A model generated the notes under the pieces. It had not been told where the DNA came from. It made no database searches and was given only the letters and a program-made list of their open reading frames with translations. From an uncultured Methanobrevibacter sp. (GTDB taxonomy: Archaea; Methanobacteriota; Methanobacteria; Methanobacteriales; Methanobacteriaceae), in NCBI RefSeq assembly GCF_902771435.1, contig NZ_CACXXB010000008.1, forward strand, positions 34,956-98,955: a stretch of DNA of 64,000 nt, read 5' to 3'. Shown one piece after another: positions 38,265-47,870 of this stretch. Every line of letters begins with the position of its first letter. Positions within the stretch are counted from its first letter, which is position 1. The translations under genes were made by a program, and so were the position numbers.

Positions 38265-38650
38265 TGGCAGACGTTCAACTAATTATATTATTCACATCAA
38301 TGGCATTGGTCGTTATTGGACTATATTCTGCGATTTTTGTTGATAATATCATAAAAAAGATAATTGGTATTAGTTTTATTGAAGAAGGTGCTAATCTGTT
38401 CATTGTTGCTATTGGTTACAGACCTGGTGGTGTAGTTCCGATTTTAATGCCTGGAATGGATACATCATGGTTTGCAACAAATGCCGCATATCCTTTGCCT
38501 TTCGGTTTGGTATTAACTAGTATTGTAATCGGCGCAAGTACTTTGGCCGTTATGCTTGCTTTGGTAATGGTGATATATAGGAGATATGGTACTTTATCCA
38601 CAAAAGTAATGCTGGCAGACACATCTAAACAGGAGGAATACAATGAATGA
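38264..38650 (+). CDS. ehbE: Energy-converting hydrogenase B subunit E (MrpC/NuoK-like)
   Basis: A 128-residue three-helix membrane protein related to MrpC/MnhC and complex I NuoK. It shows [21 protein letters not shown] and a DPLPxAL-like region replaced by [20 protein letters not shown]. The buried Glu residues of the first motif are expected to take part in proton transfer. It overlaps ehbF by eight bases. Confidence 0.87.
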   Translation: MADVQLIILFTSMALVVIGLYSAIFVDNIIKKIIGISFIEEGANLFIVAIGYRPGGVVPILMPGMDTSWFATNAAYPLPFGLVLTSIVIGASTLAVMLALVMVIYRRYGTLSTKVMLADTSKQEEYNE

Positions 38651-40097
38651 ATTAATTCCACTTATGGTTATTGTTCCTTTGATGGCTGCATTGGTAATCA
38701 GTGCCTTTTCAAGATTCAACACATTGACTAAGGTATTGGCATTCTTCGTTGCTTTGTGTCTTCCTATAATTCCATTGGCTTCTAATTACGGTCTTCATTA
38801 CTTTGGAGGGTATGAGCCAATTTTGGACAATGTGACTAATGTGATGTATCATCCGGCGATTACATATTCATTTACATTCCTGCAGCAGATATTTATTGCA
38901 GGTGTTGGTCTTTTAACATTCCTGGTCGTATTCATTTACCTGACCAAATACAGGAAAGTTTCAGGACCTTATTTGTTCCTGCTGTTCTTGGGTACTGCTG
39001 CCGTAACTGCAATGATTCTTACAGACGATATATTCCACATGTTTGTATTCTTTGAAATTTTAGCTCTGGCACAAGTTGGTATTGTTGCGGCTTCATCAAT
39101 TGATTACAGTTATGAAATGGCTTTAAAATACATGATTTTAGGGTCAATCGGTTCACCAATGATGCTTTTAGGAATTGGATTCCTGCTGGCATTGACTGGT
39201 AGTGTTAACGTTACAGATATAGTCGCTGCTGTTCACAACGGTTTGGTTAATGCAAAATCTCCAGTATTTTTATTATCACTCGGTTTAATATTCTTTGGTT
39301 GGTTATACGCATCTGGTTTACCACCATTCCATACTATAAAATCTGGAATTTATTCTAAGGCTGAACCTCACGGAGCAGCGCTACTCCAATCATTTACAGT
39401 TATTTCAATGATTTCAATTGTTTTAATCATGTTTAGAATATATTCAACTTTACCTATCTTTGAAGTTCTCATAGTCTTCTTCTCTATCTTGGCTATGATA
39501 TTGGGTGTCTCTCTAGCACTTACTCAGACAGACTTCAGAAGGATGATCGGATTTTTAGCTGTAGGTGAGTTAGGATTTATCGGTTTAGGTATCGGTCTTG
39601 GAACTCAATTTGCAATCACTGCAGGTCTTTTCCAAGCATTGAACGAAATTATTATTACTGCATTATTATTCATAGGATTCGGAGCAATAGTTAATGCAAC
39701 TGATGAAGTTGACACACGCAAGCTCGGAGGCCTGCTGGCTCAGCATCCGAAAGTGAGCATCATGCTTTTAATTGGCGGTTTGGCAATGGCTGGTGTACCT
39801 CCTTTAAGCGGATTCCAATCTAAATTAATGCTTGTTCAGGCTTCTTTAAGTTGCGGATATCCTGAATTGTCTATTTTAGCTATTATGGTAAGTATCGCTA
39901 CATTTGTAGTATTCGTAAAAACATATTATACAATGTTTTTAAAACCAAAACCTAAAGAATTAGAATTAGAGGGTAAAGAGGTTCCACGTTCAATGATTAT
40001 TGCGATGGGAGTGTTATTGGTTATCATCATATTGTTAGGTGTATTCCCTGATGTGGTAACAAATGGAATTTCCAACTTTGTAGGAGGGATATTATGA
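38643..40097 (+). CDS. ehbF: Energy-converting hydrogenase B subunit F (MrpD/NuoN-like)
   Basis: A 484-residue antiporter-like subunit with about 14 helices. It has [17 protein letters not shown] (the conserved TM5 Glu), [26 protein letters not shown] (the broken helix and Lys/His channel residues) and [13 protein letters not shown]. It forms an ion-translocating half channel of the membrane arm. It overlaps both neighbours, as in a tightly coupled operon. Confidence 0.92.
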   Translation: MNELIPLMVIVPLMAALVISAFSRFNTLTKVLAFFVALCLPIIPLASNYGLHYFGGYEPILDNVTNVMYHPAITYSFTFLQQIFIAGVGLLTFLVVFIYLTKYRKVSGPYLFLLFLGTAAVTAMILTDDIFHMFVFFEILALAQVGIVAASSIDYSYEMALKYMILGSIGSPMMLLGIGFLLALTGSVNVTDIVAAVHNGLVNAKSPVFLLSLGLIFFGWLYASGLPPFHTIKSGIYSKAEPHGAALLQSFTVISMISIVLIMFRIYSTLPIFEVLIVFFSILAMILGVSLALTQTDFRRMIGFLAVGELGFIGLGIGLGTQFAITAGLFQALNEIIITALLFIGFGAIVNATDEVDTRKLGGLLAQHPKVSIMLLIGGLAMAGVPPLSGFQSKLMLVQASLSCGYPELSILAIMVSIATFVVFVKTYYTMFLKPKPKELELEGKEVPRSMIIAMGVLLVIIILLGVFPDVVTNGISNFVGGIL

Positions 40098-40429
40098 AGC
40101 TTTATGATCAGATATTTGATGTTGTAAAGCAATTTAAAAAATTGTTTTCGCCGGGTCCTGTAACTAATGCGGATGTTTCAGGAAGCATTACTGCGGAAAT
40201 ATTTTTAATTGTTTCATTGGTATTGGCTGCAATATTGCTGAGGCATGTTAATGTTCTTCTTGCAGGTCTTGTCACACTGATATTGGCTGTTGTGCTGATT
40301 GCCAATATTCCGCTTATTCCAAAGTTTAAGATTGAGCAAGAGGATTCTTTAGAAAAAATGTTGTTTTATGCAGTCATAACACTTGCAATTATTATTACAT
40401 TCATGTATTGGGGTGGTAATCTTGTCTAA
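40094..40429 (+). CDS. ehbG: Energy-converting hydrogenase B subunit G
   Basis: A 111-residue protein with a polar N-terminal 35 residues followed by about three hydrophobic helices and an acidic loop. It has no strong family motif and is assigned by its place between ehbF and ehbH, which matches the known ehb gene order. It overlaps ehbF by four bases and ehbH by five. Confidence 0.78.
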   Translation: MKLYDQIFDVVKQFKKLFSPGPVTNADVSGSITAEIFLIVSLVLAAILLRHVNVLLAGLVTLILAVVLIANIPLIPKFKIEQEDSLEKMLFYAVITLAIIITFMYWGGNLV

Positions 40430-40700
40430 AACTACAGTTCGCAATTTACTTGCAGCAGTAATGACTGCAATATGTTCTGTTACTCTGTTCGATGCAATAT
40501 TCCATTTGCATAACATGATCACTCCTGGAGTAAGCAATATCTACAACGCACTTGGAACACAGATAGCTCCAAACATGGTTACTGTGGTCATTTTCGATTT
40601 CAGGGCATATGATACATTGGGAGAATCAATTATTTTATTAACTGCCGGATTGGTAGTGTTACTAATATTCGGTAGAGGATTACTGGGGGATAAACAATGA
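40425..40700 (+). CDS. ehbH: Energy-converting hydrogenase B subunit H (MbhE-like)
   Basis: A 91-residue membrane protein. VTVVIFDFRAYDTLGES matches the MbhE/MrpA C-terminal segment (VDFRGFDTLGE). TTG 40425 is taken as the start because GGGTGG lies seven bases upstream and a longer N-terminus would run deep into ehbG. The stop overlaps the start of ehbI. Confidence 0.8.
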   Translation, partial: SKTTVRNLLAAVMTAICSVTLFDAIFHLHNMITPGVSNIYNALGTQIAPNMVTVVIFDFRAYDTLGESIILLTAGLVVLLIFGRGLLGDKQ

Positions 40701-41173
40701 GTCAAGGTAGTATGATTTTAAAGATTATATCTTTGCCGATTTCAATTATATTGATTTGTTTAGGTATAATGACTATCCTTGGAGGCCACATCACTCCTGG
40801 TGGAGGTTTCCAGGGTGGTGCAATGATTGCTAGTGGAATTGCATTGTCTATCCTTGTTTATGGATTAGGTAATTCTCCATTGGAATTGTCCCACACTTAT
40901 ATTGAAGTTTTAGAATCCGTTGGTGCATTAGGATTTGTAATATTCGGATTAATCGGTTTGTTTGTAGGAGGATTTTACCTCTATAACATGGGAACAGATT
41001 TGCTGAATGTTGTTCCGGCCGCAATCCAAAATGTATTCCATTATCCTGATATTACCAATGCAGGAATCATTCCATATCTCAATATATTTGTTGGTTTAAA
41101 GGTATTTGTAGGTCTTTCCTCAATTGTTATAGCATTTGAAGGATTTAAGAAATTTGTTGAGGAGGGTGAATAG
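40697..41173 (+). CDS. ehbI: Energy-converting hydrogenase B subunit I (MrpB-like)
   Basis: A 158-residue protein of about four helices, homologous to MrpB/MnhB and MbhF. It has the clear signature GGHITPGGGFQGGAMIASG near residue 28. It belongs to the antiporter-like module. It overlaps ehbH by four bases; the next gene starts on its last stop-codon base. Confidence 0.88.
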   Translation: MSQGSMILKIISLPISIILICLGIMTILGGHITPGGGFQGGAMIASGIALSILVYGLGNSPLELSHTYIEVLESVGALGFVIFGLIGLFVGGFYLYNMGTDLLNVVPAAIQNVFHYPDITNAGIIPYLNIFVGLKVFVGLSSIVIAFEGFKKFVEEGE

Positions 41174-41421
41174 TGATAATTCTTGGACCAATCATTTTCG
41201 CTTTGATATTGGGTTTGGTTATCGGATCTCAGATTAAACTCAATGTCAGTGACGCAAAATTCACTCTTGGCTCATTTGTACTAATATTAATTGCAGGAAT
41301 AATTATGTCATGGCAATTGGGTAATTATCCGTTTTACACAGATTTACCTATTTCAACAGCATTCTTATCTGCATTAATTGGAATTTTTGTAGGCAAACTA
41401 TTATTTGCACGGAGTAAATAA
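41173..41421 (+). CDS. ehbJ: Energy-converting hydrogenase B subunit J
   Basis: An 82-residue three-helix membrane protein that starts with GTG at 41173, overlapping the ehbI stop by one base, with GAGGAGGGTGA just upstream. It has no informative motif; the assignment rests on its position between the MrpB-like and polyferredoxin subunits. Confidence 0.76.
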   Translation: MIILGPIIFALILGLVIGSQIKLNVSDAKFTLGSFVLILIAGIIMSWQLGNYPFYTDLPISTAFLSALIGIFVGKLLFARSK

Positions 41422-41432
41422 GGAGTGTTAAT

Positions 41433-42839
41433 ATGTTTTTAACAACTAATACATGTGAAGGAAAAAGAGATTGTATTAAACAGTGCCCTACAAAAGCTAT
41501 CAGATTCATTAATGGTAAAGCTTTTAGTTGCCTTACCTGTGGAATATGCTATAAAAACTGTCCGAACGGAGCGATATTTGAAAATAGCTACGGAGGATAT
41601 GTTGTGGACAGGGCCAAATGTAACGGCTGCGGAATGTGCATGTACAATTGTCCTACAAACAATATCACTATTGAAGATGGAATTGTATATGGAATTTGCT
41701 CACGCTGTGGAGTTTGCTCTGAAGTCTGTGCGAACCGTGTGGACGGATGGGAATTTGAAAAATCAAAACAACTCAATTTAATAAGGGCATTTGATATTCT
41801 GAATCCTCCATTGGATAATGTTCCTTCCAAAAAAGAAAGTGAAACCAAGCTGGTTACAAGAACTTGCTTTGGAACTGACACTGAAAAGTGTATTTTATGT
41901 GGAAGGTGCAGTCAGTATTGCCCAACAGGTGCAATTCGCGTAAAAATTGACAGGGATGAAGGAATCTGCAGTGAATGCAGATTATGTAGTGACGTTTGTC
42001 CTAACGGATCTATGAACAAACATCAAATTGTCAGCAAATCCAGCTGTACGCTCTGTTTAAATTGTATGAAATCATGTCCTAACAATGCGATTTCCGTAGA
42101 GGACTTTGAAATCATTGTTAACAAAATCAATCAAAAGCCGGCAGGTAAAATCATTTCCTGTCTCAACTGCGGATTATGCGCCGATTTATGTGAAAACGAA
42201 TCACTTAAAAACGTCGATGGCAAACTCAGATATGATCCAACAAGTGATACAGAAAACAGAAATCACGAAAAAGCCATTGAAGCTTGTCCGATTCACACAT
42301 TGCGTGAAGATGATGAAATGTTTATCTATGACGAATTCGATGAGGTGGAGCTTTCAACTCTGGCTGGATTCTGTGTAAGCTGCGGCAAGTGTGTTCAGGT
42401 CTGTGATGAGGTTGGCGCCCGCCAATTTATGACAGCCAGCTGGGACGGTAAAGTAACTGATGATTGTATTTCATGTGGAATATGTACTGAGGTATGTCAG
42501 GAAGGTGCAATCACATTGCATAGGGGTTCAATATCAGTTGACCTTGACAAATGTATTTTATGTGAAAATTGTGCCGTTCACTGTCCGGTTGATGCAATAC
42601 CAAAAACTACAATGTATAAAAATGAGATTAAGGATGGATTTAATTTCATTGAACAAAAATTATGTATGCATTGTGGATTATGTCATAAAACCTGTTCATA
42701 TGATGCAATTGATGAAATTGATGGTAACTTTGTAGTAAACGAAGAAAAATGTACATACTGTGGAGCATGTAAAAATGCATGTCCTGCAAGGGCATTTTTA
42801 TTCGAGAGAAATTTTAAAGATTCAATAGAGGGTATTTAA
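41433..42839 (+). CDS. ehbK: Energy-converting hydrogenase B subunit K, polyferredoxin
   Basis: A 468-residue soluble protein with twelve complete CxxCxxCxxxC motifs plus one degenerate cysteine set at the very N-terminus, so at least twelve [4Fe-4S] clusters are possible. It would act as an electron wire between hydrogenase and ferredoxin-using partners. Two short linkers (about 95-145 and 260-300) split the cluster modules. GGAG(T) precedes the ATG; ehbL begins directly after its stop. Confidence 0.93.
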   Translation: MFLTTNTCEGKRDCIKQCPTKAIRFINGKAFSCLTCGICYKNCPNGAIFENSYGGYVVDRAKCNGCGMCMYNCPTNNITIEDGIVYGICSRCGVCSEVCANRVDGWEFEKSKQLNLIRAFDILNPPLDNVPSKKESETKLVTRTCFGTDTEKCILCGRCSQYCPTGAIRVKIDRDEGICSECRLCSDVCPNGSMNKHQIVSKSSCTLCLNCMKSCPNNAISVEDFEIIVNKINQKPAGKIISCLNCGLCADLCENESLKNVDGKLRYDPTSDTENRNHEKAIEACPIHTLREDDEMFIYDEFDEVELSTLAGFCVSCGKCVQVCDEVGARQFMTASWDGKVTDDCISCGICTEVCQEGAITLHRGSISVDLDKCILCENCAVHCPVDAIPKTTMYKNEIKDGFNFIEQKLCMHCGLCHKTCSYDAIDEIDGNFVVNEEKCTYCGACKNACPARAFLFERNFKDSIEGI

Positions 42840-43331
42840 ATGAGGAACTTACTTAGAATAGCTTTTGAAGGAGCTTTTACTAACTTTAAAAGAATCTTTT
42901 TTGCAGCCGATAGGGTTACAGACATGGAACTGAGAAGGCAAATCTCAACACTTTCAGTAGAGGTTGACGATAGGGTTGATGAAAAGGCCTGTATCGGATG
43001 CGGAGGATGCGCCAATGTCTGTCCGACAGGTGCAGTGGAGATGAAAAGTTTGGCAAGTCCTGTTAAAATAACTGAAGGATGGACAAAAACTGAAGTACCT
43101 GAAATTAATCTTGAAAAATGTGTTGTATGTTATTATTGTCATGATTTCTGTCCTATATATTCACTTTACGGTGAAAAAGGAACAATACATCCTTCCTGTG
43201 TTGGAGACCAGGAAGTTGATGTGGCTGAATTCATCGAACAACCATTTAAAATTTCAGATGATAAACTTAAATTTATAGCACAGTACTTGTCAGATACAAC
43301 TGTATTGAAGAATAATGAGGAAGGTGATTAG
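42840..43331 (+). CDS. ehbL: Energy-converting hydrogenase B subunit L, ferredoxin-like
   Basis: A 163-residue protein with two [4Fe-4S] motifs: CIGCGGCANVCP near residue 51 and CVVCYYCHDFCP near residue 97. It corresponds to the NuoI-type electron-transfer subunit next to the catalytic pair. It abuts ehbK and ehbM with no gap. Confidence 0.9.
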   Translation: MRNLLRIAFEGAFTNFKRIFFAADRVTDMELRRQISTLSVEVDDRVDEKACIGCGGCANVCPTGAVEMKSLASPVKITEGWTKTEVPEINLEKCVVCYYCHDFCPIYSLYGEKGTIHPSCVGDQEVDVAEFIEQPFKISDDKLKFIAQYLSDTTVLKNNEEGD

Positions 43332-43778
43332 ATGGGTCTCAAATCATTTTCAAGAGCAAGAGCAATACACGTCATGTTGGTTTATACCGGCGGATGTAAC
43401 GGATGCGATATTGAAATTGTAAACTCAATATTATCACCACGGTTTGACGCTGAACAATATAATGTGTTCTTAACTTGGAATCCTCGTGAAGCCGATGTAT
43501 TGGTAGTCACAGGGCCTGTAACACATTTAAACAGAAAACCATTAGAGGAAATATATAAAGCTATTCCTAATCCTAAATTGGTTGTAGCTGCAGGAAGTTG
43601 TGCTTTAATGGGTGGAGTATATAAAAACTGTTATGGTGATATTCCATCAGAGGAAATTGAAGGACCAGTTGAAAATATTATACCAGTAGATGCAAAAGTT
43701 CCGGGATGTGCCGTAAGGCCTCAAGATGTCTTGGCTGGAGTTGTATCACTGTTACCTATATTATTGGATGCGGATTAA
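43332..43778 (+). CDS. ehbM: Energy-converting hydrogenase B subunit M, small subunit (NuoB-like)
   Basis: A 148-residue hydrogenase small subunit. Four cysteines for the proximal [4Fe-4S] cluster are visible: C22 and C25 (GGCNGCDIE), C90 (GSCALMGG) and C126 (VPGCAVRP). It passes electrons from the NiFe site in EhbN towards the ferredoxin subunits. Confidence 0.94.
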   Translation: MGLKSFSRARAIHVMLVYTGGCNGCDIEIVNSILSPRFDAEQYNVFLTWNPREADVLVVTGPVTHLNRKPLEEIYKAIPNPKLVVAAGSCALMGGVYKNCYGDIPSEEIEGPVENIIPVDAKVPGCAVRPQDVLAGVVSLLPILLDAD

Positions 43779-43790
43779 AGAGGGGATTAA

Positions 43791-44918
43791 ATGGATGAAA
43801 AAGTACCAAGAAGTAATATTATAGAAACTGAAATTCCAATGGGTACAGTTCACCCTGCTGCATTGGAACCATATAGGGTAAGATTCTTTGTTGAAGATGA
43901 GATCGTCCAGGAAGCGGAAATCACTATTGGTGTAAATCATAGGGGTATCGAAAGAATCATGGAAGGTCTTCCTGTTGAAAAGGCAAATGCTCTTACAGAA
44001 AAGATTTGTGGAATCTGTTCCAATTCACATATATGGAATTCATGCAGAACCGCTGAAATCGGTTTAGGTATCGAAATTCCAGAGAGAGCTATGTACATTC
44101 GTGTAATAATGGGTGAACTTGAACGTTTGCATTCACACTTCTTGTATTTAGCACATGGTTGTGAAGTATTGTCTCATGAAACATTTTCAATGAGGGTGTT
44201 CTACTTAAGGGAAATCGTAATGGAACTGCTTGCAATGATTGGCGGTAACAGGGTACAGTATGGATGCTCTGTTTTAGGAGGAGTAAGGCCAAGATGTGAT
44301 GTCGACGAAGCTAAATTGTTAAGACTTAAAAATGATATGGACGCAGTCGAAGAGGGCCTTACCGGATTTGTGGAAAGATTTTTAGCAGATTCTGTAGTTC
44401 AGTCAAGGATTACAGGAGTAGGCGCACTACCACAAAAACAGGCCATTGAACTGGCGGTAACCGGACCAACTCTCAGGGCAACAGGTGTTGCAAGGGATTT
44501 AAGAACAACCATGTTCGAATACGATAACTTTGATTTTAATGTAATCACACAGCCCGACGGGGATGTTAGATCAAACTTGGTTATGAGGGCTCTCGAATCA
44601 TTTGAATCAATTAAAATCATCCGTCAGGCTATTGCAAATATCCCTGAAGGTAAAGTGGTTACCCGAGACTGGGAGATGTTTGACACTGACATTAATGAAA
44701 GTTACATGGAAGTTCCAAGAGGAACTCTGTATCATTCTTATGCACTTGAAGGCGGAAGAGTAAGGCACTGTATTATAAGAACTCCATCAATGGCTAATAT
44801 TGGAGCAATGCAATATGCCTGCATTGGAGAGCAACTTACAGATGCGCAGCTTTGTATCGTACAATGTGACCCTTGTTTTACATGTACGGACAGGGCAATT
44901 GAAATTATCAGGAGATAG
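43791..44918 (+). CDS. ehbN: Energy-converting hydrogenase B subunit N, NiFe large subunit
   Basis: A 375-residue catalytic subunit. Both NiFe-binding CxxC motifs are intact: C73/C76 in [10 protein letters not shown] and C362/C365 in DPCFTCTDR. Only ten residues follow C365, so, as in other energy-converting hydrogenases, there is little or no C-terminal extension to be cleaved. The site oxidises or forms H2. The gene lies between the small subunit and the NuoH-like anchor. Confidence 0.95.
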   Translation: MDEKVPRSNIIETEIPMGTVHPAALEPYRVRFFVEDEIVQEAEITIGVNHRGIERIMEGLPVEKANALTEKICGICSNSHIWNSCRTAEIGLGIEIPERAMYIRVIMGELERLHSHFLYLAHGCEVLSHETFSMRVFYLREIVMELLAMIGGNRVQYGCSVLGGVRPRCDVDEAKLLRLKNDMDAVEEGLTGFVERFLADSVVQSRITGVGALPQKQAIELAVTGPTLRATGVARDLRTTMFEYDNFDFNVITQPDGDVRSNLVMRALESFESIKIIRQAIANIPEGKVVTRDWEMFDTDINESYMEVPRGTLYHSYALEGGRVRHCIIRTPSMANIGAMQYACIGEQLTDAQLCIVQCDPCFTCTDRAIEIIRR

Positions 44919-44921
44919 ATT

Positions 44922-45920
44922 ATGTTTTCAAATGTTATGATTAACTCAATTATTATAGCTGCAATAACAGTAATTGTCTGTTTTATAATTTCAACATTAT
45001 TGCCGGGAATTGAAAGGAAATACATTCATGCAAGGATTCAGCAAAGAATCGGGCCGATTGTTATTGCTCCTGGAATAATGGCTCCAATCAAATTCATGTT
45101 TAAGGAAAATGTTAAAGTGGAATCTCCGGTTCCTGGATTGTATAAAATATTGCCAATTCTGTGTTTTATTGTTGTAACATGTTTGCTTATTGCTTTAACT
45201 CCTCAGGCTTTTGCAATTCCTGCACTTTCAAGCTTGGTTGCAATCGTAGGGCTTTTAAAAGTTGAGGAAATATGTTATGTGTTGATGGGAGCATTATCAA
45301 AATCTGTAATGTCTGTTAGGATGCCTTTCCCAGACCAGATTAAAGGTGCGGTACACAATAATGTGACAAGATCTTTTGTTGAAGATATAAGTTCCAGAAG
45401 ATCCTTAAGAATGATTACTTATGGTTCATTCCCATTGTATTTGGCTTTATTTGCACCAATAACCCAAGCAAGAAGCATTTTCCTACCTGATATTGTTGCA
45501 TATCAACAGGCACACGGACCAATCTTATTTACAGTATCCGGAGCAATTGCAGCGATTGTATTCTTTATAGGATACATGATTATATTGAACGAATATCCAT
45601 TTTCAATTATTAAGGCAAAATCAGATGTTATTGAAGGACCATATATGGAATATGCGGCTAAATACAGAGCCATTGTCTATTTGACTAGAGGATTTTTCAT
45701 GATGGTGCTTGGCGTGCTGTTCTCAGTACTGTTCCTGGGTATCCCGCCGGTAATTACCTCCTGGGGCTTTTTAATCAACATCGTTGTTGCGTTGATATTT
45801 GTATTTATGATGGGAATTTTCTCAGCATTCAGCCCAGTATTCACAAACAGGCAACTGTTGCCTACAATACTTGGAACAACATTGCTTGGAGTATTGGCTG
45901 TTGTAGTTGGATTGTTATGA
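44922..45920 (+). CDS. ehbO: Energy-converting hydrogenase B subunit O (NuoH-like)
   Basis: A 332-residue membrane anchor with about eight helices, related to complex I NuoH. It shows ERKYIHARIQQRIGP near residue 31 and FSIIKAKSDVIEGPYMEYA, the loops that contact the hydrophilic arm. It couples electron transfer to ion movement. It starts three bases after ehbN. Confidence 0.93.
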   Translation: MFSNVMINSIIIAAITVIVCFIISTLLPGIERKYIHARIQQRIGPIVIAPGIMAPIKFMFKENVKVESPVPGLYKILPILCFIVVTCLLIALTPQAFAIPALSSLVAIVGLLKVEEICYVLMGALSKSVMSVRMPFPDQIKGAVHNNVTRSFVEDISSRRSLRMITYGSFPLYLALFAPITQARSIFLPDIVAYQQAHGPILFTVSGAIAAIVFFIGYMIILNEYPFSIIKAKSDVIEGPYMEYAAKYRAIVYLTRGFFMMVLGVLFSVLFLGIPPVITSWGFLINIVVALIFVFMMGIFSAFSPVFTNRQLLPTILGTTLLGVLAVVVGLL

Positions 45921-45929
45921 GGTGATTTG

Positions 45930-46193
45930 ATGAAATTTGTTATGAGGCCGTATCATATGGTAAGTCTTGGAGGATACATTGTAGAATGGGATTTTCCTTA
46001 CAGAAACTTAATAGTTGTAAACAAAACCTCTGAGCCAATCAAAATAGAAATTCCAGTATTTCATGAAGAATGGATTGCTGAGCATAGAGATTTGGGTCTT
46101 GAAGTTATTCCTGTAACTAAAGATGATAATTTTTTAAGCATGTGGAAAAGGGCACATGCAGATTTAGATAAAATCAGGCCACAAAATGAATGA
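45930..46193 (+). CDS. ehbP: Energy-converting hydrogenase B subunit P
   Basis: An 87-residue soluble protein with no known motif. It is assigned by position between ehbO and ehbQ. ATG 45930 has GAGGTGA upstream; a TTG one codon earlier is less likely. It overlaps ehbQ by eight bases. Confidence 0.78.
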   Translation: MKFVMRPYHMVSLGGYIVEWDFPYRNLIVVNKTSEPIKIEIPVFHEEWIAEHRDLGLEVIPVTKDDNFLSMWKRAHADLDKIRPQNE

Positions 46194-46845
46194 TTATACA
46201 TTAACGATTAAATCTGATGAGAAAAAAGGTGTATTATATGACATTACTGATGTTATCACCGACCATGGTGCTAATATTAGTTATGTTCATCTTTTCGTTG
46301 AAAAGAACAACATGGGTTCTATAAATCTGGAACTGGAACATGTTGAAGACATAGACGAGCTGGTCTCAGATTTGAAAAATATTGAAGAAGTAAAATCTGT
46401 TGAACTTCACGGTTCCCAACTTGATATATGGGGAAAACGTATAATTATCATTGGTGGCGGAGCACAGGTGTCTCAAGTGGCTACCGGTGCAATAACCGAA
46501 GCGGATAGGCATAACATACGTGGAGAACGCATAAGTGTAGATACTATTCCATTAGTTGGTGAAAAATCTCTGGCGGAAGCTATCGAAGCTATTTCAAGAT
46601 TGCCTCGTGTCAGTGCGGTAGTGCTTGCGGGTTCGCTCATGGGCGGGGAAATTACTGAAGCCGTTAAAAAAGTTAAAAAGGAAAGCAAATTGATAGTAAT
46701 TTCACTCAACATGCCTGGAAGCGTAACAGAATATGCTGATTTGATTATCACTGATCCGATTCAGGCGGGTGTTTTGGCTGTAATGGCCATTGCGGATACT
46801 GCCGTTTTTAATATTGAAAGGCTTGGAGACAATATCAAATTTTAA
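46186..46845 (+). CDS. ehbQ: Energy-converting hydrogenase B subunit Q, ACT-domain protein
   Basis: A 219-residue soluble protein. An N-terminal ACT domain (about 3-70, [19 protein letters not shown]) is followed by a DUF5612-like domain with [20 protein letters not shown] domains usually bind amino acids or other small ligands, so a regulatory role in the Ehb complex or operon is plausible. It ends the operon before a 12-bp perfect stem-loop. Confidence 0.85.
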   Translation: MNDYTLTIKSDEKKGVLYDITDVITDHGANISYVHLFVEKNNMGSINLELEHVEDIDELVSDLKNIEEVKSVELHGSQLDIWGKRIIIIGGGAQVSQVATGAITEADRHNIRGERISVDTIPLVGEKSLAEAIEAISRLPRVSAVVLAGSLMGGEITEAVKKVKKESKLIVISLNMPGSVTEYADLIITDPIQAGVLAVMAIADTAVFNIERLGDNIKF

Positions 46846-46893
46846 AATTTCATGTTTATGGACATATAGTGAGTTATTACAACTCTCTGATAG

Positions 46894-46923
46894 GTAAATA
46901 ATGATATTTTAATCATTATTTAC
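46894..46923. terminator. Stem-loop ending the ehb operon
   Basis: A perfect 12-pair stem (46894-46905 with 46912-46923) with an ATTTTA loop, between ehbQ and the opposing Cas4-like gene. T-rich sequence follows on the plus strand. Confidence 0.7.
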
Positions 46924-46940
46924 TTATTCAATACTTATTT

Positions 46941-47735
46941 TTAATCTTTCAAACAGATATCATTATATTCACAATTTCCACATTTTCTAGGATTTTTCCG
47001 TACATCCGGGAGCTTTTTGTTGTCTGTAATCTCTTTAACTTCTCTCATTACATCAAATAACCCTTTTCTAAGATTAACGTCCATCACGACAGGGCGTCTG
47101 TCACCTATCTTTTCATAATCGACAAATCCCACAAACACTTCTGTTTCAAATTCCTCTTCAAGAAGAATTGCGTAGGCTACCAGTTCAATTGCATCCTGGT
47201 CCCAAACTCCCTTAATTGGAGGTGTTGAGCTTTTAATGGCAACAGGATAGTATTTGCCGTCGATTATTTCTATTTTATCACACATTCCAATTAATTCAAG
47301 TTGAGGGTCTTTCAATAAGTAGGAATACATTGAATTTGGGAAAAACATGTCTATTATTTCGAATGCATTTTTGTCAAGGATTGTCATGGACTGTTTGATT
47401 TTTAAAGCGGTGATTTTAATGTTGAAGTAGGCATCATCGATAATTTGATTGATTTGGTCATTGTCAAGGTCTAAATTCATGGATATGATTGCATCTGCGG
47501 TGCTTTTAATGTATGAGTCTATATTTTGGGATAGGATATGTTCAATTTGGTTCATGCCCATATCTTTTTTGATTTTTCGCATATTCTTTTGAATCAAATC
47601 TAAAATATCAATCTTAAGCTTTTTAATCTCAATTGCAAGTTGAAAATCACTGTTCTTATTTAAATCTACATGATTTTGGATGTAAAGTTTCATCGGACAG
47701 TACATGTGTGTTTTAATAGAAGAAATGTTTATCAT
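46941..47735 (-). CDS. Solo Cas4-like (RecB-type) protein with altered catalytic motif
   Basis: A 264-residue Cas4/DUF83-type protein. The four Fe-S cysteines are present: C13 (CPMKLY) and C252, C255 and C261 (CGNCEYNDIC). The nuclease core GMCDKIEI (D153) and YYPVAIKSS (K168) is recognisable, but the usual acidic residue of the (D/E)xK motif is Ala166, and the usual Gln of QxxxY is Glu184. A long helical insert covers about 25-130. No cas1, cas2 or CRISPR repeats are in the window. It may bind DNA without cutting, or act in another pathway. Confidence 0.78.
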   Translation of the reverse strand: MINISSIKTHMYCPMKLYIQNHVDLNKNSDFQLAIEIKKLKIDILDLIQKNMRKIKKDMGMNQIEHILSQNIDSYIKSTADAIISMNLDLDNDQINQIIDDAYFNIKITALKIKQSMTILDKNAFEIIDMFFPNSMYSYLLKDPQLELIGMCDKIEIIDGKYYPVAIKSSTPPIKGVWDQDAIELVAYAILLEEEFETEVFVGFVDYEKIGDRRPVVMDVNLRKGLFDVMREVKEITDNKKLPDVRKNPRKCGNCEYNDICLKD

Positions 47736-47820
47736 ATTATAACCTCTTAAATTCTGTAATATTACTTAGAACTTAATCATATAAAAAATAAGAAGTTATA
47801 ACCAAAGTAAATTCTTTTAA

Positions 47821-47860
47821 ATAAAATAAAAAAAGTAAATAGCTAATAATTTAGCTATTT
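47821..47860 (-). terminator. Terminator of the SNF-family transporter gene
   Basis: A perfect ten-pair stem AAATAGCTAA/TTAGCTATTT (47837-47846 with 47851-47860) followed on the minus strand by a run of Ts. Confidence 0.75.
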
Positions 47861-47870
47861 AAGGTCAATT

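Noticed and set aside
46941..47735. A CRISPR-Cas locus around the Cas4-like gene
   Set aside because: No cas1, cas2, effector gene or repeat array is visible within the window; neighbours are ehbQ and a transporter.
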